NCBI GenBank assembly: GCA_900544985.1
Contig: UQXK01000032.1
Coordinates: 1-20,834, forward strand
Direction of reading: 5' to 3'
Source of the DNA: an uncultured Eubacteriales bacterium
Lineage (GTDB): Bacteria > Bacillota > Clostridia > Oscillospirales > CAG-272
Length of the DNA stretch: 20,834 nucleotides
The translations under genes and the position numbers were made by a program. Positions 14,262 to 20,834 of this stretch are shown piece by piece (the stretch's first letter is position 1; every line of letters begins with the position of its first letter). The notes under the pieces were generated by a model, which had not been told where the DNA came from, searched no databases, and was given only the letters and a program-made list of their open reading frames with translations.

Positions 14262-17200
14262 TCAGTTAAGCACTACGCCTGTTTTCTTTTCTATTTCGGA
14301 AACATCGACGGAAAGAACCTCCGAAATTCCCTTTTCATGCATCGTAACGCCGTAAAGCGTATCCGCTATTTCCATTGTGCCGCGTCTGTGAGTGATTATA
14401 ACAAACTGCGTCTTTTCGGAATATTTCTTTACATAGTCCGCAAATTTGTCTACGTTGACCTCGTCGAGCGCCGCCTCTATCTCGTCCATTATGCAGAAAG
14501 GCGCGGGACTTACTTTCATTATCGCAAAATACAGCGCTATTGCGATAAACGATTGTTCGCCGCCGGAAAGAAGCGACAGGCTCTTTATTACCTTTCCGGG
14601 AGGAGCCGCTTTTATCTCTATTCCGGATTCGAGAACATTGTCGGGGTCCGTCAGGGATATTTCCGCGTGTCCTCCGCCGAAAAGCTCGGAGAACACCGTG
14701 CCGAAGTTTGCGTTTACAAGTTCGACAGTCTCGGCAAAATCGTGTCTCATCTGCTCTTCAAGCGAAAATATTATCTTCAAAAGATCGTCCTTCGAGGTTT
14801 TCAGGTCGTCTATCTGGGACGACAGGAAAGTATATCTCTCGTTTACTTCTTTAAATTCTTCTATCGCGCCTACGTTTACATAACCGAGGGCTTTTATCCT
14901 GTCGCGGCATTTAGCCTGTTCCGACGCGACAGACGCGCGCGTGCTCTCCGTGACCTTTTCATACCCTGCTCCGACAGCGGCGCTGTAAGTAAGCTCGTAT
15001 TCGTCCCAGAGGAACGATATGAGCTTTTCTTTTCTCTCATACGCGCGCTGGTGCTCGGATTCGAGCTTGGTATACTCGCGGAAAACAAGCTCACGCTTGT
15101 GCGAAAGCTCCTTTTGCTTTGTGCGGTTTTCCGTCTGCGCTTTTTCGAGCGAGAGAGAAAGCGAGGAGAAAGACTCCTTATTTGACGACAATTCGGCTAT
15201 TCTCACTTTTGCTTCCGCTATAAGAGACTTTGACTTTTCTATATCGTTTTCGGCTTCGGAAGTGTTCGCTTCGGCGTCCTTTATTTCCGATAAAAGCTCT
15301 TCTTTTTGCTTTTTATACCCGTCCGCTTTTTCCTTTGCGGCATTTGCAACGGATACAAGAAGTTCGAGGTTCTTCTCTTCTCTTGCAAGCGATACTGCGA
15401 TATCGCTTCTCTTATCGCGCAAGGAAGAGGAGGAAGAGATGAGCTTTTCTTTTTCCGTTTCGAGATTTTCCGCGCGCTTGTTTAACTTTTCTATTTCGGA
15501 AGCGTACTCTTTCTCTTTTTCGGAGAGTTCTTTTATGCTTGTATCGTCTTTTTCCGCTCTTCTTGTCGTTTCTTCATACTCCGAAACAAGGGAGGAGAGA
15601 GTCTCTTCCATCGCCTGTTTATTTGAAATAAGAATACCCGACTGCGCAGATTCCGCCTCTTTCATCGTGCGGACGACAGAGAGATTCGAGAAAAGAGCTT
15701 CTCTCTTCTTCTTTATCTCCGAAAGCTCTTTTGAAATCGATTCGAGTTCGGAATTTATCTTCACCGTCTCTTTTTCATATTCCGCAACGTCTTTGTTCAT
15801 TGCGTCTATCTGGGCGCGGCGGGAGAGCATTCCGCTGTTATTCACGGAAGAACCGCCCGTAAACGAACCGCCCGCATTGACGACCTGCCCGTCAAGAGTG
15901 ACTATCTTGTATCTGTAACCGAGAAACTTCGCTATATTTCCCGCATCGTCTATGTTTTCGGCAATGATTATCCTGCCTAACATATTACGTATTATTCCCG
16001 CAAAACGCCCGTCTGTTCTTACAAGCTTGGACGCGACGGAGATAAAACCTTTTTTGCCGTCGAGCGAAAGATTAGAAATGTCAAGCTCCGTTCCGCTTAC
16101 GGTCGTAACGGGGCAAAAAGTCGCGCGCCCCGCGTTTTGGGATTTCAAATACGATATTGCGGCTTTCGCCGACGCTTCGTCCTCCGTAACTATGTTTTGG
16201 AGAGCGCCGCTGAGAGCCGTTTCGACGGCGAGAGAATATTTCTCGTCCACCTCGAACAGTAGCGACACAGGACCGTATATCTTCGGTTTTTCGCCGCTTT
16301 TTGTGGTTATACGTCCCGTTTTATATGCGTTCATTATAAATTTTACGGAACGCGAATATCCCTCGAACAGCTCTTCCATATTGACAAGGTTTTGAATCTT
16401 GACCTTTGTCTTGGACATTTCGATGAATATTTTGCTCTTCTTTTCGGAGAGAGAGGAGACCTTTTCTTCGTTTTCCGCGCGTAGCCTGTCACATACCGCT
16501 ATCTCATCGGAAAATTTCTTTTCCTTTTCGGAGTATCCGGATATCTTCTCTTCCGCGACCGATATGCGCGAAGATATCATCGATATATCCTCTTTATGCT
16601 TTTCAATGCTCTCTTCGAGAGATTTTATTTTTTGTATATTTGTTTCTCTTCTCGAAGACGCAACGGAGGATTCGACGCGCGCATCTACCGTTTTTGCTCC
16701 GATAAGCTCTATATCGTTTTCTATTTCCGCTTTTTCGGAATCTATACCGGAAAGAGCGCCTGTTATATCGGAAAGTTCCTCATCGTGTGATTTCAGCTCT
16801 TTTTCAAGAAGATTCTTCTTCTTTTCGGCTTCTTCGCATTCCGCATTTTTCAAAGATGTTTCTTTGTCCGCGTAAAGTATCAGCTCCTCTACGGAGGAAA
16901 GCCTCTCTTTTGCATTTGACAAAACCGCGGCATAATGCGAAAGGTCGTTTTCCTTTACACGGATATCCGCTTCGGCGCTATGAAGTCTTTCAGATTCTTC
17001 CGAAATCGCGGAAACGGCTCTTTCGTAATCTATCTTATTTTGCTGTATCTTTTCAAAATAGCGTTCGTCGGAGCGTTCGAGATCGGACAAAAGCTCGTCC
17101 GACATATCGAGCTCATGTTTTGAAAGCGAAAGCTTTTCGGATAAATCTTTTTCGGCTACCGACGCGTTATCTATATCGTAAACCGAAAGGGAGATATCAG

Positions 17201-17885
17201 CCGCCTTTTTCCTCTCGTATATTTCGAGGTATTTTTTCGCCTTTTCCGCCTCTTTTTCAAGGGGGCCTATACGGCCTTCAAGTTCTCCCGCAATATCAGA
17301 AAGACGGACAAGGTTTTCTTCCGTGGACGAGAGCTTTCTCTCCGCCTCGTTTTTCTGGTAGCGGTATTTCGCAATACCCGCGACCTCTTCGAAAACGGAA
17401 CGTCTTTCCTCGCTCTTTTGCGAAATTATCTCCGCGATCTTGCCCTGACCTATTATCGAATAACCGTTTTTACCGAGTCCCGTGTTTAAGAAAAGCTCTA
17501 CTATGTCTTTTAATCTCGCGTTTTTCCCGTTTATAAAATACTCGCTGTCGCCGACTCTGTAATACCTTCTTGTTACGATTATCTCGTCATATTCCGCAAG
17601 AGATTCGTTCTTGCCCGCTTCCTCTGAATTGTCAAAAGTAACGGCGACCTCTGCGTATCCCATAGGACTGCGCTTTTGAGAACCGGCAAATATAACGTCC
17701 TCCATCTTCGTGCCGCGGATACTCTTTGTAGACATTTCGCCGAGCACCCAGCGCATAGCGTCGGATATATTCGATTTTCCGCTTCCGTTCGGACCGACAA
17801 CGACGGTAACGCCGCGATTGAAGTTTATAACAGTCTTGTCCGGAAAGGATTTAAACCCCTGCAATTCAAGAGTTTTCAATCGCAT
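14262..17885 (-). CDS. smc: Chromosome partition protein Smc
   Basis: Smc forms the ATPase ring of the bacterial condensin that, with ScpA and ScpB, compacts and segregates the chromosome. The 1207 residues match the family. The N-terminal head has GPNGSGKS (31-38). Two long coiled coils, very rich in Glu, Lys and Ser, flank the hinge at roughly 520-670, which ends with the GGSFTGGSS segment. The C-terminal head carries the ABC signature LSGGEQ near 1106-1111 and the Walker B segment MDEIEAALDE near 1133. The ATG at 17885 overlaps the end of the preceding radical SAM gene by 10 nt; AAGGA lies 10 nt upstream. The neighbourhood rnc-radical SAM-smc-ftsY is typical of Clostridia. Confidence 0.98.
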   Translation of the reverse strand: MRLKTLELQGFKSFPDKTVINFNRGVTVVVGPNGSGKSNISDAMRWVLGEMSTKSIRGTKMEDVIFAGSQKRSPMGYAEVAVTFDNSEEAGKNESLAEYDEIIVTRRYYRVGDSEYFINGKNARLKDIVELFLNTGLGKNGYSIIGQGKIAEIISQKSEERRSVFEEVAGIAKYRYQKNEAERKLSSTEENLVRLSDIAGELEGRIGPLEKEAEKAKKYLEIYERKKAADISLSVYDIDNASVAEKDLSEKLSLSKHELDMSDELLSDLERSDERYFEKIQQNKIDYERAVSAISEESERLHSAEADIRVKENDLSHYAAVLSNAKERLSSVEELILYADKETSLKNAECEEAEKKKNLLEKELKSHDEELSDITGALSGIDSEKAEIENDIELIGAKTVDARVESSVASSRRETNIQKIKSLEESIEKHKEDISMISSRISVAEEKISGYSEKEKKFSDEIAVCDRLRAENEEKVSSLSEKKSKIFIEMSKTKVKIQNLVNMEELFEGYSRSVKFIMNAYKTGRITTKSGEKPKIYGPVSLLFEVDEKYSLAVETALSGALQNIVTEDEASAKAAISYLKSQNAGRATFCPVTTVSGTELDISNLSLDGKKGFISVASKLVRTDGRFAGIIRNMLGRIIIAENIDDAGNIAKFLGYRYKIVTLDGQVVNAGGSFTGGSSVNNSGMLSRRAQIDAMNKDVAEYEKETVKINSELESISKELSEIKKKREALFSNLSVVRTMKEAESAQSGILISNKQAMEETLSSLVSEYEETTRRAEKDDTSIKELSEKEKEYASEIEKLNKRAENLETEKEKLISSSSSLRDKRSDIAVSLAREEKNLELLVSVANAAKEKADGYKKQKEELLSEIKDAEANTSEAENDIEKSKSLIAEAKVRIAELSSNKESFSSLSLSLEKAQTENRTKQKELSHKRELVFREYTKLESEHQRAYERKEKLISFLWDEYELTYSAAVGAGYEKVTESTRASVASEQAKCRDRIKALGYVNVGAIEEFKEVNERYTFLSSQIDDLKTSKDDLLKIIFSLEEQMRHDFAETVELVNANFGTVFSELFGGGHAEISLTDPDNVLESGIEIKAAPPGKVIKSLSLLSGGEQSFIAIALYFAIMKVSPAPFCIMDEIEAALDEVNVDKFADYVKKYSEKTQFVIITHRRGTMEIADTLYGVTMHEKGISEVLSVDVSEIEKKTGVVLN

Positions 17886-18910
17886 ACGTCTTGTTTCCTT
17901 TCGTTTAAAATCACTTTTGTTTCAAAATCGGAAAGATTTTCGTCTTCCCTTACCTTTATATCGGAAAGAGAAAATTTTTCTTTAAGATAGATGATATTGC
18001 TTCGTTTTTGTCCCGTCATCTTCGACACATATCCGCGCGGGACAAATATGACGGCGCTTTTACCGATTGTTTCGAGCTTTTGAAGTTTTTCCGAAACCTC
18101 GTTTCTGAAAAAGCGCGACCATACAAATTCTCCGGTCGATTCATGATATACGCTTGCCGTTTCGCTTCCCGATACAAGAAGCTCGCTCGACTGCAAACCG
18201 ACACGTATAACTTTGACATTATTCTTTATAAAAACGGACAGAACATCCGCCGCCGCGGCGACGGTGTTTTCCATATTGCGGGAAATATATTCCCCGCGCT
18301 CCATCATATTAAAAAGCTCCGTATCACGAAAAACGACCGTGGGATATATCCTCGCGCCTTTCGCGCCCATTTCGCATATGCGCTTTGCCGTGTATATTTC
18401 TTTTTCGGGAGTAGAGCCCGGAAGCGCCGTCATCATCTGCCCCACGAGTTCAAATCCGTATGAATTTATAAGCGCGCACGCGCGTTCGGTGTCTTTTGCA
18501 GTATGCCCGCGCCCGCTCTTTAACAATACCCCGTCATCCATGCTCTGGATTCCGAGTTCTATCGTCTTAACTTTGTATTTTAAAAGTATATCGAGTATTT
18601 CTTCGTCTATGTAATCCGGGCGTGTGGAAAGACGTATGCTGTCCACTCTGCCCACGTCTATAAATTCTTTTGCGGTTTCAAGAAGATATATCATATCTTC
18701 TCTGTCTATCCCCGTAAAGCTTCCGCCGAAAAACGCTATCTGCACTTCACAATCGGCGGGAACGGTTTCGAGCGCCTCTTTTATTTCATCTTTAACAGAG
18801 GAAAAATCCGCTTTTTCATGCCCCGATATTTTTTTCTGATTGCAGAACACGCACATATTCGGACACCCGAGATGCGGAACAAATATCGGTATGTTTCTGT
18901 GTGATTTCAT
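17876..18910 (-). CDS. Elp3-like radical SAM protein between rnc and smc
   Basis: The 344-residue protein has a radical SAM CxxxCxxC motif at C16, C20 and C23 very near the N-terminus (HLGCPNMCVFCNQKKISG). FFGGSFTG, the STRPDYID segment, ELGIQSMDDGVL and LPGSTPEKE follow. This layout resembles the Elp3 radical SAM core, and the VIRVGLQSSE segment resembles its C-terminal extension. The acetyltransferase domain of true Elp3 is absent. The substrate is unknown to me; tRNA modification is a guess from the family resemblance. I place the start at the ATG at 18910, which overlaps the rnc stop codon as ATGA; the longer frame from 19027 would add 39 basic residues inside rnc. It also overlaps smc by 10 nt. 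Confidence 0.88.
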   Translation of the reverse strand: MKSHRNIPIFVPHLGCPNMCVFCNQKKISGHEKADFSSVKDEIKEALETVPADCEVQIAFFGGSFTGIDREDMIYLLETAKEFIDVGRVDSIRLSTRPDYIDEEILDILLKYKVKTIELGIQSMDDGVLLKSGRGHTAKDTERACALINSYGFELVGQMMTALPGSTPEKEIYTAKRICEMGAKGARIYPTVVFRDTELFNMMERGEYISRNMENTVAAAADVLSVFIKNNVKVIRVGLQSSELLVSGSETASVYHESTGEFVWSRFFRNEVSEKLQKLETIGKSAVIFVPRGYVSKMTGQKRSNIIYLKEKFSLSDIKVREDENLSDFETKVILNERKQDVCD

Positions 18911-19626
18911 AGACTCCCTTTTTCTCCGAAAAGAGCAAGAGCTTTTCTTGCGGCGTTCATCTCCGCTTCCTGGATTCTTCTGCCCTCGCCTCTGCCTATT
19001 TCGTTGCTTCCGAGCATGGCGGCACACAAGAATCTTTTGTCATGGTCGGGACCGCTCTCGCCTATTACTTTGTATTCCACGGTTTCTCCGTTGCTCTGAA
19101 CAAGCTCTTGAAGCTGGGATTTCGGGTCGGAAACAGTTCCGGTTTTTAATATCTGGTCCATTCTCTCTTTCACGAACGGGATAAAAAATTCTTTTACTTT
19201 ATTAAGTCCGCCGTCAAGAAACATTGCTCCCGCAAGCGCCTCGAAGGCATCTTCCAGATTTGTCTTTCTGTCCCTGCCGCCGTTTTTCTCTTCTCCGTGA
19301 CCGAACGACATATAATCGCCCAGATGTATCTCCCTTGCGAAGTTCGCAAGAGAATCTCCGTCGACTATCTCTCGCCTGAAATTGGAGAGCTGTCCCTCGG
19401 GTCTTGTCGGAAAACGTCCGTACAAAAATTCGCTTGTTATTATGGAAATAACGGAGTCACCGAGAAATTCGAGTCTTTCGTTGGACTGCGTGTAGATACA
19501 TTGTTCATTTGAGAAAGAGGAATGACGCAGTGCCGTCTTCAATAGTTTTTTCTCAGAAAAAGTATATCCTATTCTCTCTTCAAGACCGCTTATATCGAGA
19601 GGAAATTTATTATTTATTTCCGCCAT
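18907..19626 (-). CDS. rnc: Ribonuclease III
   Basis: RNase III cuts double-stranded RNA and processes rRNA precursors and some mRNAs. The 239 residues contain the catalytic signature NERLEFLGDS at 49-58, the second acidic cluster in LEDAFEALAGAMFLDGG, and a C-terminal double-stranded RNA-binding domain from about 155 on (DPKSQLQELVQ to EAEMNAARKAL). This is a complete enzyme of ordinary length. The ATG at 19626 follows GGAGG with a 9-nt spacer, 24 nt after plsX. In many Bacillota acpP lies between plsX and rnc; it is absent here. The stop codon overlaps the next start. Confidence 0.98.
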   Translation of the reverse strand: MAEINNKFPLDISGLEERIGYTFSEKKLLKTALRHSSFSNEQCIYTQSNERLEFLGDSVISIITSEFLYGRFPTRPEGQLSNFRREIVDGDSLANFAREIHLGDYMSFGHGEEKNGGRDRKTNLEDAFEALAGAMFLDGGLNKVKEFFIPFVKERMDQILKTGTVSDPKSQLQELVQSNGETVEYKVIGESGPDHDKRFLCAAMLGSNEIGRGEGRRIQEAEMNAARKALALFGEKGSL

Positions 19627-19650
19627 ATAAATGAACCTCCGTTTTTATTT

Positions 19651-20694
19651 TTATTCTGTTGCGCCGTCCTTTTTGCTTTCGGCGGAGATCTTCACCGCCT
19701 CGTCGAATTTCGTTTTGGAATCGGCTATTTTTTCAATCGCACCGCTGCCCACATAGTTCGCCGCCTGACGCACCGCATTTTTTATGGCGTTTGCATCGGA
19801 ATTTCCGTGCGCTTTTATAACCGGTTTGGAAAGTCCGAGGAAAGGCGCGCCGCCGTACTCCGTAGCATCGAAAAATTTCTTTATTCCGTAGAGTTTTTCC
19901 TTTATCATGAACGCGGAAATCTTCGGCAAAACGCCCTCGGAAAATATCGTCTTTACCTTGCTCATCGCAAATTTTGCAATTCCCTCGCTCGTTTTCAAAA
20001 CGACATTTCCGGAAAATCCGTCGCACACAAGCACATCGCATTTGCCGAAAGGAATATCCTTGCCCTCTACATTGCCGACAAAATTTATCCCTTCTGCATT
20101 TTTTAACATTTTATATGTTTCGACAAGCACGGGAGTCCCTTTATGGTCCTCCGTCCCGTTGTTTAAAAGTCCCACTCTCGGATTTTTGACACCCATAACC
20201 TTTTCCATATAGATCGAACCGAGATATGCGAACTGCACAAGATACTCGGAAGTGACGGTGACATTTGCTCCGCAGTCGAGAAGAAGCACAGAGCTTTCAA
20301 AAGGAAGTATAGTTCCCAGCGCCGCTCTTCTTATTCCGTGTATGCGGCGGACTATAAGAGTAGCTCCCGTGAAAAGTGCTCCCGTATTTCCGCACGATAT
20401 AACGGCGTCTCCCTCTCCGGCAGACAGAAGTTTAAGCGCCTTCGCCATAGACGAATCCGAATGCGACGAAACAACGCTCATCGGCGCGTCTTCCATAGAA
20501 ATAAAATCTTCGCAACCGACGATAACATAGTCGTCCTTATTTTCGCCCTCGGAAAAAAGTGCGTCGGATATATCTTTTTCGTTTCCGACAAGAGTAATAT
20601 CTATATTTTCATATTCTTTTTTTGCGGCTACCGCACCGCGGATAAGTTCTGCGGGACTGTTATCGGCGCCCATAACATCAAGTATTATTCTCAT
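19651..20694 (-). CDS. plsX: Phosphate acyltransferase PlsX
   Basis: PlsX converts acyl-ACP and phosphate to acyl phosphate, the donor used by PlsY, and works at the cytoplasmic face of the membrane. The 347 residues show the family start MRIILDVMGADNSP, the DAVISCGNTGALFTGAT segment, LLDCGANV, GLLNNGTEDHKG and DVLVCDGFSGNVVLK. The length is slightly over the usual 330-340 because of a charged C-terminal tail. The ATG at 20694 follows AGGAG with a 6-nt spacer. It is the first gene after a clear promoter and heads the twelve-gene run. Unlike the common arrangement, rpmF is not immediately upstream. Confidence 0.97.
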   Translation of the reverse strand: MRIILDVMGADNSPAELIRGAVAAKKEYENIDITLVGNEKDISDALFSEGENKDDYVIVGCEDFISMEDAPMSVVSSHSDSSMAKALKLLSAGEGDAVISCGNTGALFTGATLIVRRIHGIRRAALGTILPFESSVLLLDCGANVTVTSEYLVQFAYLGSIYMEKVMGVKNPRVGLLNNGTEDHKGTPVLVETYKMLKNAEGINFVGNVEGKDIPFGKCDVLVCDGFSGNVVLKTSEGIAKFAMSKVKTIFSEGVLPKISAFMIKEKLYGIKKFFDATEYGGAPFLGLSKPVIKAHGNSDANAIKNAVRQAANYVGSGAIEKIADSKTKFDEAVKISAESKKDGATE

Positions 20695-20725
20695 ACAATA
20701 CTCCTGAATATATTTATACTTTTAT

Positions 20726-20754
20726 AGTATACAACATATATAAGCAAAATTCAA
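20726..20754 (-). promoter_or_regulatory. Sigma-A promoter of the plsX-leuS operon
   Basis: On the minus strand TTGAAT (20754-20749, four of six matches) and TATACT (20731-20726, five of six) are 17 nt apart. The predicted start near 20719 leaves a leader of about 25 nt with AGGAG at 20705-20701. I see no operator such as a FapR-like site that I could support. Confidence 0.8.
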
Positions 20755-20769
20755 GACAAAGATAAAAAT

Positions 20770-20834
20770 AAACCCCACGCCTACTTTTCTTATAAGAAAA
20801 GTAGGCAAAAGAACACACCTTTCTTTCGGAGAAA
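20770..20834. repeat. Palindromic repeat module at the right end
   Basis: AAACCCC at 20770-20776 is followed by a perfect 28-nt palindrome (20779-20806, 14-nt arms starting GCCTACTTTTC). AAAAGAAC and ACACCTTTC follow, beginning another hairpin (TTTCT/AGAAA, 20820-20834) that runs off the window. The order AAACCCC, CTTTTC/GAAAAG hairpin, GAAC, then ACCTTTCTT resembles the left end of the window. On the minus strand the 28-nt hairpin is followed by a T-rich stretch, so it may also end transcription from the gene upstream of plsX. Confidence 0.6.

Noticed and set aside
13178..14269. 363-codon plus-strand frame opposite rdgB and ftsY
   Set aside because: It is antisense to two well-supported genes and its composition is that of a shadow frame.
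15019..15918. Ser/Phe-rich 299-codon plus-strand frame opposite smc
   Set aside because: The low-complexity sequence mirrors the Glu/Lys/Ser-rich coiled coil of Smc read backwards; it is not an independent gene.
18911..19027. 39-residue basic N-terminal extension of the Elp3-like protein
   Set aside because: It is simply rnc read in another frame; the ATGA overlap at 18910-18907 is the natural start.

Overview
The window is a dense block of housekeeping genes from a bacterium of the Bacillota, most likely class Clostridia. The support is gene content and order (plsX-rnc-radical SAM-smc-ftsY; nadD-yqeK-LCP-rsfS-leuS; yceD-rpmF; a DUF512 radical SAM gene next to der-plsY), strong AGGAGG-type ribosome binding sites, and AT-rich spacers with near-consensus sigma-A promoters. 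I cannot name a genus. All 19 genes I support lie on the minus strand, so transcription runs from high to low coordinates. I see no mobile element, prophage, CRISPR array, tRNA or rRNA.

Layout in transcription order. A promoter at 20754-20726 precedes a tightly packed run of twelve genes: plsX, rnc, an Elp3-like radical SAM gene, smc, ftsY, rdgB, yhbY, nadD, yqeK, an LCP-family gene, rsfS and leuS. Gaps are mostly 10-24 nt and three junctions overlap (4, 10 and 4 nt), so this looks like one operon, ending near a hairpin at 7064-7031. A 402-nt spacer without a convincing gene follows. A perfect TTGACA-17-TATAAT promoter at 6717-6689 then starts yceD, rpmF, the DUF512 gene, der and plsY. rpsT has its own promoter (2467-2439) and a textbook intrinsic terminator (2065-2036). 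A second intrinsic terminator (1954-1931) sits just before the proS promoter (1917-1889).

The genes serve phospholipid synthesis (plsX and plsY are successive steps of the acyl-phosphate route), ribosome assembly and activity control (rpmF, rpsT, der, yhbY, rsfS, yceD, rnc), tRNA charging (leuS, proS), chromosome organisation (smc), membrane targeting (ftsY), NAD synthesis (nadD), nucleotide housekeeping (rdgB, yqeK) and wall polymer attachment (LCP). Two radical SAM proteins are the least understood members.

Both ends of the window carry related palindromic repeat modules that bracket the gene block. Four gene starts were moved downstream of the longest possible reading frame, on ribosome binding site, overlap or promoter evidence: yceD, yqeK, rdgB and the Elp3-like gene. 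I do not see a clear undescribed system. The best leads are the paired end repeats, a possible structured RNA between two terminators at 1955-2023, and the 402-nt spacer.
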